A stretch of DNA of 64,000 bases from Streptomyces olivochromogenes. GTDB taxonomy: Bacteria; Actinomycetota; Actinomycetes; Streptomycetales; Streptomycetaceae. This document shows positions 16,361 through 26,024 of this stretch, in pieces. The position numbers were made by a program, and so were the translations under genes. The notes beneath the pieces were generated by a model. The model did not search any database and was not told the DNA's origin. It saw only the letters and a program-made list of their open reading frames with translations. The stretch is taken from assembly GCF_021538895.1 (NCBI RefSeq), contig NZ_JADDRL010000045.1, forward strand, positions 1 to 64,000, in the 5' to 3' direction. Position 1 is the first letter of the stretch. Each line of letters opens with the position of its first letter.

Positions 16361-18223
16361 GTGCACGACTCCGGCACGGGAAGCACCGCGACCCCCTCCA
16401 GACGCGCCGTCCTCGCCGCGACCGCGGGCCTCACCGCGGCCCTGGGCGTCGGCGGAGCCGCCCACGCGGCCACCGCCCGCGCGACCGCCCACCCCGACCG
16501 CCGCCTCCGCGCCCTCATCGCCCGTATGAGCCTGGAGGAGAAGGTCGGCCAGCTCTTCGTGATGCGGGTGTACGGCCACTCGGCAACCGCCCCCGACCAG
16601 GCCGACATCGACGCCAACCTCAAGGAGATCGGCGTACGCACCGCCGCCGAGCTCATCGCCAAGTACCGCGTCGGCGGCATCATCTACTTCACCTGGACCC
16701 ACAACACCCGCGACCCGCACCAGATCGCCGCCCTCTCCAACGGCATCCAGAAGGCGTCGCTCGACCAGCCGCGCGGCCTGCCCCTGCTCATCGCCACCGA
16801 CCAGGAGCACGGCATCGTCTGCCGGGTCGGCAAGCCGGCCACCCTCTTCCCGGGCGCGATGGCCATCGGCGCCGGCCGTTCCCGCGGCGACGCCCGCACC
16901 CTCGGCCTTATCTCCGGCGCCGAGCTGCGCGCCATGGGCATCAACCAGGACTACTCCCCCGACGCCGACGTGAACGTCAACCCGGCCAACCCGGTCATCG
17001 GCGTACGCTCCTTCGGCGCCGACCCGGACGCGGTCGCCGATCTGGTGGCGGCCGAGGTGAAGGGGTATCAGTCGTCCCGGGTGGCGGCCACCGCCAAGCA
17101 CTTCCCCGGGCACGGCGACACCGCCGTCGACAGCCACTACGGCTTCCCGGTCATCACGCACAGCCGCGACCTGTGGGAGCGGCTGGACGCGGTGCCCTTC
17201 CGGGCGGCGATCGAGGCCGACATCGACTCGATCATGACCGCGCACATCCAGTTCCCGGCCCTCGACGACTCCGGCGACCCGGCCACCCTCTCCCACCCGA
17301 TCCTCAGCGGCATCCTGCGCGAGGAACTGGGCTACGACGGAGTGGTGGTCACCGACTCGCTGGGCATGGAGGGCGTGCGGACGAAGTACGGCGACGACCG
17401 GGTACCGGTGCTCGCCCTGAAGGCGGGCGTCGACCAGCTCCTCAACCCGCCGACCCTGGACGTCGCGTGGAACGCCGTGCTCAAGGCCGTGCGGGACGGC
17501 GAGCTGACCGAGGCGCGGCTGGACGAGTCGATCCTGCGCATCCTGCGCCTGAAGGCGAAGCTCGGCCTGCTCGACGACCCGTACGTGAGCGACGCGCGCG
17601 TCGACCGGGTGGTGGGCACGGCCGGACACCGGGCGGCGGCCGACCGCATCGCCGAGCGGACCACGACCCTCCTGGTCAACGAGGGCGGGATCCTTCCCCT
17701 CTCCCGCAGTACGCACCCCAGGATCCTGGTCGTCGGCGCCGATCCGGCCTCCCCCTCGGGCACCACGGGCCCGCCGACCACCGTTCTGGCCGGCGCCCTG
17801 ACCGAACTGGGCTTCACGGCCACCGCCCTGTCCACCGGCACGGCCCCCTCCGCCGCGACCATCGCCAAGGCCGTGGCGGCCGCGCAGGACGTGGACGCGG
17901 TGGTGGTGGGGACGTACAACGTCACGGCGGGCGGCAGTCAGAAGACGCTGGTGGAGCGGCTGCTCGCGGCGGGGCGCCCGGTCGTGGCGATCGCCGTCAG
18001 AAACCCCTACGACGTGGCCCAACTCCCCACCGTGCGGGCCTTCGTGGCGACCTACTCCTGGACCGACGTCGAACTGCGCGCGGCCGCACGGGTGCTCGCC
18101 GGGCGGGTCGGCCCGCGCGGGAGGCTGCCGGTGCCGGTGCAGCGGGCAGACGATCCGACGCAGGTGCTGTATCCGATCGGCCACGGACTGACGTACCAGA
18201 TGTACGCCACAGACCGGGCGTAA
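16361..18223 (+). CDS. Secreted GH3 beta-N-acetylglucosaminidase/glycosidase
   Basis: The 620-residue enzyme hydrolyses terminal beta-linked sugars, most likely N-acetylglucosamine from chitin or peptidoglycan fragments. The N-terminus (SRRAVLAATAG, then AAHAA) looks like a Tat-type signal peptide. The NagZ-type motif KHFPGHGDTAVDSH begins near residue 246 and carries the His/Asp acid-base dyad. VVVTDSLGM gives the nucleophile Asp at about 332. A second alpha/beta domain follows (ILVVGADP, VVVGTYN, LPVPVQ). GGAAGGAG lies five bases before the GTG, deciding the start. The exported location and extra domain distinguish it from cytoplasmic NagZ. Beta-glucosidase activity is less likely because of the NagZ motif. 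Confidence 0.88.
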   Translation: MHDSGTGSTATPSRRAVLAATAGLTAALGVGGAAHAATARATAHPDRRLRALIARMSLEEKVGQLFVMRVYGHSATAPDQADIDANLKEIGVRTAAELIAKYRVGGIIYFTWTHNTRDPHQIAALSNGIQKASLDQPRGLPLLIATDQEHGIVCRVGKPATLFPGAMAIGAGRSRGDARTLGLISGAELRAMGINQDYSPDADVNVNPANPVIGVRSFGADPDAVADLVAAEVKGYQSSRVAATAKHFPGHGDTAVDSHYGFPVITHSRDLWERLDAVPFRAAIEADIDSIMTAHIQFPALDDSGDPATLSHPILSGILREELGYDGVVVTDSLGMEGVRTKYGDDRVPVLALKAGVDQLLNPPTLDVAWNAVLKAVRDGELTEARLDESILRILRLKAKLGLLDDPYVSDARVDRVVGTAGHRAAADRIAERTTTLLVNEGGILPLSRSTHPRILVVGADPASPSGTTGPPTTVLAGALTELGFTATALSTGTAPSAATIAKAVAAAQDVDAVVVGTYNVTAGGSQKTLVERLLAAGRPVVAIAVRNPYDVAQLPTVRAFVATYSWTDVELRAAARVLAGRVGPRGRLPVPVQRADDPTQVLYPIGHGLTYQMYATDRA

Positions 18224-18306
18224 CGCCGCCAACTGGCGGAAACCCTCCCACTTGTCTGGCGTGTGCCCGCCGACGCGGGCCACGCTGGACAGGGGTGTCT
18301 GGGGGG

Positions 18307-18939
18307 ATGGCGATGCGCAGGACGTATTCCGTGGGGGCGGTGTGCGCGCTGCCGGTGCTGCTCGTCGCCCTGCTGACGGGCTGCCAGCGCGGAACCGGCT
18401 CCGCAGGGGAGGACGGGCCGGTCGGCAACCCGGCGCCCAGCGCGTCCTCCGCCTACGGCGCCCAGTTCCTCGCGGTCGACGAGTGCAGCTCCTTCGGCAC
18501 CACGAGCTTCGGCGAGGTGCCGTGCACCAGCGAACGCGCCGCCGCCCGCGTCATCGCCCGCTACGACGGCGCGGTGGGCGACGGCCCCCTGTGCCCCTCG
18601 ACCACCGACTTCGTGCTCCACATCAGCGAACAGCACCCCTCCCGCGACGAGGACGGCGACGGGGCCGTCCCCCAGGGCTACGCCTGTATGCGCAACCTGG
18701 AGCCACCGCACCCGGGCGACCCCGGCGGCGGGGGCGGCCCCCGCACCATCGTCGGCGACTGCGTCTACGGCTCGGGCGGCGGCCAGGTCCGCGAGACGGC
18801 CTGCGACGGATCGGGCCCGCACCAACCCCAGTACAAGGTCACCGAGGCGGTGGCCGACCGCTCCCAGTGCCCGGACTCGACCTCCCTGTACGTCCAACTC
18901 GGCGGCGCGGAGCCGGTGGGCTGCGCACGGCGGGTGTGA
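18307..18939 (+). CDS. Putative secreted lipoprotein of unknown function
   Basis: The product has about 210 residues. The N-terminus MAMRRTYSVGAV is followed by a hydrophobic stretch and the lipobox LLTGC, so it is predicted to be lipid-anchored outside the membrane. Six further Cys residues or more in the mature part may form disulfides (DECSSFG, VPCTSER, PLCPST, YACMRN, GDCVYG, SQCPDS). A low-complexity PHPGDPGGGGG linker divides it into two halves with similar patterns. Starts at 18295 (GTG), 18307 and 18313 (ATG) are all in frame; the G-rich tract 18301-18306 is a possible ribosome-binding site for the last. No family was recognised. Confidence 0.72.
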   Translation: MAMRRTYSVGAVCALPVLLVALLTGCQRGTGSAGEDGPVGNPAPSASSAYGAQFLAVDECSSFGTTSFGEVPCTSERAAARVIARYDGAVGDGPLCPSTTDFVLHISEQHPSRDEDGDGAVPQGYACMRNLEPPHPGDPGGGGGPRTIVGDCVYGSGGGQVRETACDGSGPHQPQYKVTEAVADRSQCPDSTSLYVQLGGAEPVGCARRV

Positions 18940-19099
18940 CCGGGCCGGTCCACGCGCCGGGAACGCACGGCCGCGGACCCCGGCGGCATGTTCCGCTGAC
19001 GATCGTGCAACCATCCGACATACGTCGTGCGTCCGTACATCAGTACGTTCATGGCTGGAGCGCGGCTGATGCAGCGCCGCGGTACGGGAGGGACGACAA

Positions 19100-19510
19100 G
19101 TGAACAGTGGTGGCAGTAGTGACAGGGGTGGCATACGGCGACGGCTCGCGCTCGTCATGGCCGTGCTGGCCGCGTCCGGAGTGCTCGCGCTCGTGGCACC
19201 GGGCAGCGCCCAGGCGGCCACGGAGGGCGCCTGCACCGGACGCAAGGTCAAGACACTGCCCTTCTCCACCGGCACCGTGGCCGTCTACAAGTACGACGGT
19301 TACGTCTGCGCGGTCACCTTCCCGAAGAACCCCGGCAGCCGGCGCCTGATGTCGGTCAGCGTGCAGGCGCGCGGCAACCGCCCGGTCGTCGACAAGGGCC
19401 GCTTCACCCGCCGGGCCGGCCCGGTGACGGTGCACGCCGGCCACCGGTGCGTGTGGGTGAAGGGCTCGGTGGGCCAAGGGACGGTCAGCTCCGGCTGGAT
19501 CCTGTGCTGA
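19100..19510 (+). CDS. Small secreted protein of unknown function
   Basis: The 136-residue product begins with a signal peptide: RRR, a hydrophobic core ALVMAVLAASGVLALVAP, and cleavage probably after SAQA. The mature part of about 95 residues has four Cys (GACTGRK, YVCAVTF, HRCVWVK, and the C-terminal residue) and a basic, beta-rich look. The GTG start follows GGGAGGGAC at suitable spacing. No domain was recognised. Size, Cys content and export would suit a small inhibitor, wall-associated or antimicrobial protein, but nothing decides between these. Confidence 0.7.
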   Translation: MNSGGSSDRGGIRRRLALVMAVLAASGVLALVAPGSAQAATEGACTGRKVKTLPFSTGTVAVYKYDGYVCAVTFPKNPGSRRLMSVSVQARGNRPVVDKGRFTRRAGPVTVHAGHRCVWVKGSVGQGTVSSGWILC

Positions 19511-19606
19511 ACCGGCGGCCTGCCCTGCGATAACGCAATTCCCCCTGGTGTGACGGCAGTTGCTCCGATAGCTTCCGGCGCACATATGTCTCACAGGGGA
19601 GTGTGC

Positions 19607-21031
19607 ATGCGCAAGGCGCTCAGATGGCTGCTCGCGCTCATGGTGTTCATAGGCACGCTGAGCACGGCGGGGGCGGCCACCGCGGCCCAGCCGGAGGCCA
19701 CCGACATCAAGGACCGTCTCCTGGCGATACCGGGCATGAGCCTGATCCAGGAGAAGCCCTACACCGGATACCGCTACTTCGTCCTGAACTACACCCAGCC
19801 GATCGACCACCGGAACCCGTCCAAGGGCACGTTCCAGCAGCGGATCACCGTGCTGCACAAGGACGTCAGCCGCCCGACGGTCTTCTACACCAGCGGCTAC
19901 AACGTCTCCACGACCCCGAGCCGCCGCGAGCCGACGCAGATCGTGGACGGCAACCAGGTCTCCATGGAGTACCGCTTCTTCACCCCGTCCCGCCCCGATC
20001 CGGCCGACTGGTCCAAGCTGGACATCTGGCAGGCGGCGAGCGACCAGCACCGCATCTTCGCGGCGCTGAAGTCGGTCTACTCCAACAAGTGGATCGCCAC
20101 CGGCGGTTCGAAGGGCGGCATGACCGCCACGTACTACGAGCGCTTCTACCCGCGGGACATGGACGGCGTGGTCGCCTACGTCGCCCCCAACGACGTCGTC
20201 AACAACGAGGACTCGGCCTACGACCGCTTCTTCACGAACGTCGGCACCAAGGAGTGCCGCGACCGGCTGAACGCCGTCCAGCGGGAGGCGCTGGTGCGCC
20301 GCGAGCCGCTGGAGAAGAAGTACGCGCAGTACGCCGCCGACAACGGCCTCACCTTCACCACCGTCGGCAGCCTCGACAAGGCGTACGAGGCCGTGGTTCT
20401 CGACTACGTGTGGGGCTTTTGGCAGTACAGCCTGCTGAAGGACTGCGACACGATCCCCGCGAACGCGGCGACCGCGACCGACGACGAGATCTGGAACTCG
20501 GTCGACACGATCTCCGGCTTCTCCGCCTACGCCGACCAGGGCCTGGAGCAGTACACGCCGTACTACTACCAGGCGGGCACCCAACTGGGCGCCCCCACGA
20601 TCCACTTCCCGTACATCGAGAAGGGCCTGATCCGCTACGGCTACCAGCCGCCGCGGAACTTCGTGCCGCGGTCGATCCCGATGCGCTTCCACCCGGGTGT
20701 GATGCGGGACGTGGACACCTGGGTCCGGCACCACGCCACGCACATGCTCTTCGTCTACGGCCAGAACGACCCGTGGGGCTCGGAGCGCTTCCGCCCGGGC
20801 AAGGGCGCCCGTGACGCGTACGTCTTCACCGCCCCCGGCCTGAACCACGGGGCGAACGTCGCGGGCCTGGTCCCCGACGAGAAGGCCCTCGCCACGGCGC
20901 GGATCCTTCAGTGGGCGGGCGTCGCCCCGGCCGCGGTCCGGGCGAACCCGTCGGCGGCCAGGCCGCTGGCCCGCTACGACGCGAAGCTGGACGTGCGGGA
21001 CGTGGAGCGCGAGCCCGCGCTGCGCCCGTAG
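19607..21031 (+). CDS. Secreted S37-family prolyl tri/tetrapeptidyl aminopeptidase
   Basis: The 474-residue protein is an alpha/beta-hydrolase-type serine peptidase of the S37 family, whose characterised Streptomyces members release tri- or tetrapeptides from N-termini and trim secreted pro-proteins. A signal peptide spans MRKALRWLLAL to about TAAQ. The nucleophile elbow is GGSKGG, with Ser at about 168. Candidate triad partners are the Asp in YGQNDPWG and the His in APGLNHG. The ATG at 19607 is preceded by AGGGGA; an ATG at 19586 in the same frame lacks a comparable site. It is convergent with the ABC transporter gene, with a strong hairpin between them. Confidence 0.87.
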   Translation: MRKALRWLLALMVFIGTLSTAGAATAAQPEATDIKDRLLAIPGMSLIQEKPYTGYRYFVLNYTQPIDHRNPSKGTFQQRITVLHKDVSRPTVFYTSGYNVSTTPSRREPTQIVDGNQVSMEYRFFTPSRPDPADWSKLDIWQAASDQHRIFAALKSVYSNKWIATGGSKGGMTATYYERFYPRDMDGVVAYVAPNDVVNNEDSAYDRFFTNVGTKECRDRLNAVQREALVRREPLEKKYAQYAADNGLTFTTVGSLDKAYEAVVLDYVWGFWQYSLLKDCDTIPANAATATDDEIWNSVDTISGFSAYADQGLEQYTPYYYQAGTQLGAPTIHFPYIEKGLIRYGYQPPRNFVPRSIPMRFHPGVMRDVDTWVRHHATHMLFVYGQNDPWGSERFRPGKGARDAYVFTAPGLNHGANVAGLVPDEKALATARILQWAGVAPAAVRANPSAARPLARYDAKLDVRDVEREPALRP

Positions 21032-21042
21032 GTCCCCTCCCC

Positions 21043-21073
21043 GGCGCGGCGGTCACCTCGTGACCGTCGCGCC
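21043..21073. terminator. Bidirectional hairpin between S37 peptidase and ABC exporter
   Basis: Arms 21043-21056 and 21060-21073 pair over 14 positions with one G-T wobble and a three-base loop. It sits between two convergent stops and probably terminates both transcripts. No T-tract follows, as is usual in Streptomyces. Confidence 0.65.
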
Positions 21074-21080
21074 GCTCCGG

Positions 21081-24000
21081 TCAGCCGGCCACGCCCACCG
21101 GCTCCTCCGGCTCCTCCGGTTCCGCCTGGCCGACGAAGCTGTGCCACAGGTCGGCGTAGCGGCCGCCGCGGGCCAGCAGGTCCTCGTGGGTGCCGTCCTC
21201 GGCGACCCGGCCGTGGTCCATGACCACGACGCGGTCCGCGCGGGCGGCGGTGGTGAGGCGGTGGGCGACGACGAGGGTGGTGCGGCGGCCGGTCAGCCGG
21301 TCGGTGGCCTGGTTGACCTGGGCCTCCGTGGCCAGGTCGAGGGCCGCCGTCGCCTCGTCGAGGAGCAGCACGTCCGGGTCGACGAGTTCGGCCCGGGCGA
21401 GCGCGATCAGCTGGCGCTGGCCCGCCGAGAGGTTGCGGCCGCGCTCGGCGACCTCGTGCAGGTAACCGCCGTCCAGGGTGGCGATCATGTCGTGCGCGCC
21501 GACCGCCCGGGCCGCCGCCTCCACCTCGGCGTCGGTGGCGTCGGGGCGGCCGTAGGCGATGGCGTCGCGGACGGTGCCCTGGAAGAGGTACGCCTCCTGC
21601 GGGACCACGCCGAGCCGGTGCCGGTACGAGGTGAGGTCCAGGGCCCGCAGGTCCTGGCCGTCGGCCGTGACCCGGCCGCCGGTCGGGTCGTAGAACCGGG
21701 CCACCAGCTTGACCAGCGTCGACTTGCCGGCGCCGGTCTCGCCGACGAAGGCGACCGTCTGGCCGGCCGGAATCGTCAGGTCTATGCCGGTGAGCGCCGC
21801 CTCGTCGTCGCCGTAGGCGAAGCTCACGTCCTCGAAGGCGATGTCGCCGCGCAGGGAGCGGACGTCGAGCGGCCGCTCGGCGGACTTCGTGGACGTCGGC
21901 TCCACCAGCAGCTCCTGGATGCGGCCCAGCGACACCGTCGCCTGCTGGTAGCCGTCGAAGACCTGGGAGAGCTGCTGGACGGGGGCGAAGAACAGGTCGA
22001 TGTAGAGCAGATAGGCGACCAGCGCGCCGGTCGTCAGCGTCGCCGCCTCCACCCGGCTCGCGCCCGCGATCAGCACCGAGGCCGCGGCCACCGAGGACAG
22101 CAGCTGGACGAAGGGGAAGTAGACGGATATCAGCCACTGGCCGCGGATACGGGCGCCGCGGTAGCTGTCGCTGCGTTCGGCGAACCGCCGACCGCCGTCC
22201 CGCTCGCGCCGGAAGGCCTGCACGATCCGCAGCCCGGACACCGTCTCCTGCAGGTCGGCGTTGACCAGCGACACGCGTTCGCGGGCGAGTTCGTACGCCT
22301 TCACGCTGGCCCGGCGGAAGAAGTAGGTGGCGACGACCAGCGGCGGGAGCGTCGCGAAGACGACGAGTGCCAGCTGCACGTCGAGCACCAGCAGGGTGCC
22401 CATGATGCCGAAGAAGGTGACGACCGAGACGAACGCGGTGACCAGGCCGGTCTGCAGGAACGTCGACAGCGCGTCGACGTCCGTCGTCATCCGGGTCATG
22501 ATCCGGCCGTTCAGCTCGCGCTCGTAGTAGTCGAGGCCGAGGCGCTGGAGCTGGGCGAAGATCTTCAGGCGCAGGGAGTACAGGACCCGTTCGCCGGTGC
22601 GGCCGGTCATCCGGGTCTCGCCGATCTGTGCCGCCCACTGGACGAGCACGGCGAGCAGGCCGAGCAGCGACGCCGCCCAGACGGCGCCGAGGGCCATCCT
22701 GGTGACGCCCTGGTCGATGCCGTGCCGGATCAGGATCGGCAGCAGCAGGCCCACGCCCGCGTCCACCGCGACGAGCACCAGGCTGGCCAGGAGCGGGAGG
22801 CCGAAGCCCCGCAGCAGCCGGCGCAGGCCGTAGGAGCTCTCCGGCCGGACCGCGTGAGCCTCGTCGATGTCGGGGGTGTCGACGGCGGGGGGCAGGGCGT
22901 CGACCAGGGCGAGGAGTTCCGGGGTCGCCGGGGTCCCGGACAGCGCCAGGTCCTTGCGCTCGCGGTCGCCGGTCCACAGGCGGGGGGTCACCCCCCGCTC
23001 GGCGTCGAACTCGGCGTCCAGCTCCTCGCGGACCGAGGTGTCCTCCGCGGGGGCGGCGGGCAGGGCGTGGCCCGGGGAGACGCCGCCGAGCTCGTCGGGG
23101 TCGGTGAGCAGGCGGCGGTAGAGCGCGGAGCGGTCCTGCAGTTCCTCGTGGGTGCCGATGTCGGCCAGGCGGCCGGCGTCGAGGACGGCGATGCGGTCGG
23201 CGAGGTTCAGGGTGGAGCGGCGGTGGGCGATGAGGAGGGTGGTCCGGTCCCGCATGACGTGGCTGAGCGCCTCGTGGATCTCGTGCTCGACGCGGGCGTC
23301 CACGGCGGAGGTGGCGTCGTCGAGGACGAGCAGGCGCGGGTCGGTGAGCAGGGCGCGGGCGAGCGCGATGCGCTGGCGCTGGCCGCCGGAGAGGGTGAGG
23401 CCGTGCTCGCCGACCGTGGTGTCGTAGCCCTCGGGCAGCTCGGCGATGAAACGGTCCGCCTGGGCGGCGCGGGCGGCCTTCTCGATCTCCTCCTGGGTCG
23501 CGTCCGGACGGCCGTAGGCGATGTTGGCGCGGACGCTGTCGGAGAAGAGGAAGGAGTCCTCGGGGACCAGGCCGATCGCGGCCCGCAGGGAGTCCAGGGT
23601 CAGCTCGCGCACGTCGTGGCCGCCGACCAGGACCGCGCCGTGGGTGACGTCGTAGAAGCGGGGCAGCAGCAGGGAGACCGTCGACTTGCCGGAGCCGGAG
23701 GAGCCGACCACCGCGAGGGTCTCGCCGGGGCGGATCTCGAAGCTCAGGCCCCTGAGAACGGGGCGCTCGTGGTCGTACCCGAAGGACACGTCGTCGAACT
23801 CGACGGTCGCCGGGGCGTCGGCGGGCAGTTCCTTGGTGCCGTCCTTGATGGTCGGCTCGGTGTCGATCAGCTCCAGGACCCGCTCGGTGCCCGCACGGGC
23901 CTGCTGGCCGACCGTGAGGACCACGGCCAGCATGCGGACCGGTCCGACCAGCTGGGCGAGGTAGGTGGAGAAGGCGACGAAGGTGCCCAGGGTGATGTGC

Positions 24001-24821
24001 CCGCGTACGGCGAGCCAGCCGCCCAGCGCCAGCATGGCGACCTGGCCGAGGGCGGGGACGGCCTGCAGGGCGGGGGTGAACTTGCTGTTCAGGCGTATGG
24101 TGCGCAGCCGCCCGGCGAACAGGCGGCGGCCGACCTCGCGCAGCTTGCCGGTCTCCTGCTCCTCCTGTCCGAAGCCCTTCACCACGCGTACACCGCTGAC
24201 GGAGCCCTCGACCACGCCCGCGACAGCGGCGGCCTGGGCCTGCGCGTACCAGGTGGCGGGGTGCAGGCTGGTGCGGCTGCGGCGGGCTATCCAGCCCAGC
24301 GCGGGGGCCACGGCGAGGGCGACCAGCGTCAGCGGGAGCGACAGCCAGGCCATGATCACCAGGGAGATCAGGAAGAGCAGCAGGTTCCCGATGGTCATCG
24401 GGAGCATGAAGAGCAGGCCCTGGATCAGCTGGAGGTCGCTGGTGGCACGCCCGACCACCTGGCCGGTGGACAGCTCGTCCTGACGCCGTCCGTCGAGCCG
24501 GGTGATGGTGTCGTACATCTCCGTCCGCAGGTCGTGCTGGACGTCGAGGGCGAGACGGCCGCCGTAGTAGCGGCGGACGTAGGTGGAGGCGTAGACGAGG
24601 ACGGCGGCGCCGATCAGGGCGCCGGCCCAGGGAGCCATGGCGCGGGTGTGGTCGCCGATCACGTCGTCGATGATCACCTTGGTGATCAGCGGGACCAGGG
24701 CCATGACGGCCATGCCGGCCAGGGAGGAGCCGAGCGCGAGGACCACGTCCTTCGGGTAGCGCCAGGCGTAGCCCGCGAGTCTCCGCGCCCAGCCCTGTAT
24801 CTCCCCCTGCTGCGCTGCCAC
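21081..24821 (-). CDS. Fused full-length ABC exporter (two TMD-NBD halves)
   Basis: The 1246-residue protein contains two complete half-transporters in tandem, each with about six membrane helices and an ATPase domain. Walker A motifs are GSSGSGKST (about residue 374) and GETGAGKST (about 1027). Signature motifs are LSGGQRQR in the first half and the altered LSAGQRQL in the second. Walker B/H-loop segments are LLVLDDATS with IAHR, and VLLLDEATA with VAHR. The first half has Asp instead of the catalytic Glu after Walker B, so one of the two ATP sites may be degenerate. The GTG at 24821 follows GGAGGG. The substrate is unknown; lipid, drug or peptide export are options. Confidence 0.9.
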   Translation of the reverse strand: MAAQQGEIQGWARRLAGYAWRYPKDVVLALGSSLAGMAVMALVPLITKVIIDDVIGDHTRAMAPWAGALIGAAVLVYASTYVRRYYGGRLALDVQHDLRTEMYDTITRLDGRRQDELSTGQVVGRATSDLQLIQGLLFMLPMTIGNLLLFLISLVIMAWLSLPLTLVALAVAPALGWIARRSRTSLHPATWYAQAQAAAVAGVVEGSVSGVRVVKGFGQEEQETGKLREVGRRLFAGRLRTIRLNSKFTPALQAVPALGQVAMLALGGWLAVRGHITLGTFVAFSTYLAQLVGPVRMLAVVLTVGQQARAGTERVLELIDTEPTIKDGTKELPADAPATVEFDDVSFGYDHERPVLRGLSFEIRPGETLAVVGSSGSGKSTVSLLLPRFYDVTHGAVLVGGHDVRELTLDSLRAAIGLVPEDSFLFSDSVRANIAYGRPDATQEEIEKAARAAQADRFIAELPEGYDTTVGEHGLTLSGGQRQRIALARALLTDPRLLVLDDATSAVDARVEHEIHEALSHVMRDRTTLLIAHRRSTLNLADRIAVLDAGRLADIGTHEELQDRSALYRRLLTDPDELGGVSPGHALPAAPAEDTSVREELDAEFDAERGVTPRLWTGDRERKDLALSGTPATPELLALVDALPPAVDTPDIDEAHAVRPESSYGLRRLLRGFGLPLLASLVLVAVDAGVGLLLPILIRHGIDQGVTRMALGAVWAASLLGLLAVLVQWAAQIGETRMTGRTGERVLYSLRLKIFAQLQRLGLDYYERELNGRIMTRMTTDVDALSTFLQTGLVTAFVSVVTFFGIMGTLLVLDVQLALVVFATLPPLVVATYFFRRASVKAYELARERVSLVNADLQETVSGLRIVQAFRRERDGGRRFAERSDSYRGARIRGQWLISVYFPFVQLLSSVAAASVLIAGASRVEAATLTTGALVAYLLYIDLFFAPVQQLSQVFDGYQQATVSLGRIQELLVEPTSTKSAERPLDVRSLRGDIAFEDVSFAYGDDEAALTGIDLTIPAGQTVAFVGETGAGKSTLVKLVARFYDPTGGRVTADGQDLRALDLTSYRHRLGVVPQEAYLFQGTVRDAIAYGRPDATDAEVEAAARAVGAHDMIATLDGGYLHEVAERGRNLSAGQRQLIALARAELVDPDVLLLDEATAALDLATEAQVNQATDRLTGRRTTLVVAHRLTTAARADRVVVMDHGRVAEDGTHEDLLARGGRYADLWHSFVGQAEPEEPEEPVGVAG

Positions 24822-24909
24822 GCCGATGCCCTCCGTTGATTGTGGTCTCCCGGAAAGCACCAACGCACAGCGAAGCGGATTTCATCCCTCCGCAACACAC
24901 GGAAACGGG

Positions 24910-25971
24910 TCAGACGCGTATCCGCAGGTAGTAGAACCGCGTCGTCTGCGCGGCGTTCTGGTTGTCGTCGCTGACCAGCAGGACCTTCAGACGGCCGATG
25001 CGGTCACGTCCCGTGATCGTCATGCCCTCGATGTTGTCCAGCAGGGGGTTCGGCTGGGGCTGCTTGGCGGTGGCGCCGAGGGAGGGGCAGTCGGCGATGT
25101 CCGCCAGCAGGGTCTTCTTGATCAGCCGGACGCCGTCCTGGCCGGTCAGGTTCTCGACGCCGCTGGTGTCCGTGGCGCGTAGCGGGTCGGCGAGGTAGAG
25201 GCGGACCGTGTTGCCGACGCCCGCGGTGAAGCCGCGCTCCAGGACGAGGAGGCGCCCGTCGGGGGCGGCCTGGACCTCGGGGACGCCGAGACCGGCGTCG
25301 GTGCGGTAGGCGTACTGGGCGGCGAGTTCGAAGCGGCCGTGGTGCCGCCTCCAGGTCTGGAAGCGGACGATGCCGGCGGAGTCACCGGAGATCGCGTACT
25401 CCATCGAGGCGAGGAGCGTACGTCCGCCGGGGAGCAGGGTCAGGCCCTCGAAGGTCTGGTTGCCGGTGGCACGACCCGCCGGGGCGACCTGGAGGGAGGC
25501 CGGGACCGGGAGGCGGTCGAGGATCTTGCCGTCGCGGGAGTAGCGGCGGACGGAGGGCTCGGTCTCGGAGGTGATCAGCAGGGTGCCGATGGGGGTCCCC
25601 CCGCTCGAGCGAAGCCGAGAGTGGGGGAGGTCGATGACGAGCCCCTCTGAATCGAGGTCGGCACCCTTCTCGTCGGCCAGGTGGACGGCCGAGGTCGGCC
25701 GGAGGGTCTTCGGGTCAAGGCCGAAGAGGGAGGAGCGGTCCTCCAGGGCGGCCAGCGATCCGTCGCCGTCCACCGCGAGGGCGGAGAAGTTGCCGACGAA
25801 GGTGCCGTTGTACGTCGTCTTGTCGAGCGCGTCGGAGAAGCGGTCGATGGAGACGGCGGGCGAGCAGGCGTTGTTCGCGACGGAATCGGCACCGGCGGAC
25901 CCGGCGGCGGACAGACAGGTGGCCGCCGCCAGGCCGGCGGTGAGCGTGGCGAGTACGGTTCTCAGGCGCAT
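24910..25971 (-). CDS. Secreted esterase-like activity of phytase family protein
   Basis: The 353-residue protein has a signal peptide (MRLRTVLATLTAGLAAA, cleavage near GADS). The mature part resembles the phytase-like beta-propeller family (DUF/esterase-like activity of phytase), with LSALAVDGDGSL-type and FEGLTLLPGG blades and the C-terminal NIEGMTITG segment. Members are poorly characterised; phosphoester hydrolysis is only suggested by the family name. About residues 115-127 (LPHSRLRSSGGTP) are encoded by a palindromic repeat that looks inserted in frame (25591-25629). A GTG nine bases upstream of the chosen ATG is possible. The next gene upstream is in the same orientation. Confidence 0.75.
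   Translation of the reverse strand: MRLRTVLATLTAGLAAATCLSAAGSAGADSVANNACSPAVSIDRFSDALDKTTYNGTFVGNFSALAVDGDGSLAALEDRSSLFGLDPKTLRPTSAVHLADEKGADLDSEGLVIDLPHSRLRSSGGTPIGTLLITSETEPSVRRYSRDGKILDRLPVPASLQVAPAGRATGNQTFEGLTLLPGGRTLLASMEYAISGDSAGIVRFQTWRRHHGRFELAAQYAYRTDAGLGVPEVQAAPDGRLLVLERGFTAGVGNTVRLYLADPLRATDTSGVENLTGQDGVRLIKKTLLADIADCPSLGATAKQPQPNPLLDNIEGMTITGRDRIGRLKVLLVSDDNQNAAQTTRFYYLRIRV
25591..25629. repeat. Palindromic GC-rich repeat element inside a coding sequence
   Basis: The element reads gggggtccccccgctcgagc followed by gaagccgagagtgggggag. It is an imperfect palindrome that, from memory, recurs in intergenic regions of many Streptomyces genomes. Here it falls inside the esterase-like gene and keeps the frame, adding about 13 residues in what would be a propeller loop. 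Confidence 0.6.
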
Positions 25972-26024
25972 GGGCGGCACCGTAGGACGGCCCGATGACG
26001 GGCGGGAGACCGCCTCGTGAAGCG

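Noticed and set aside
21060..24839. 1259-codon plus-strand frame opposite the ABC exporter
   Set aside because: It mirrors the exporter gene; its translation has no recognisable motif and there is no promoter or ribosome-binding site.
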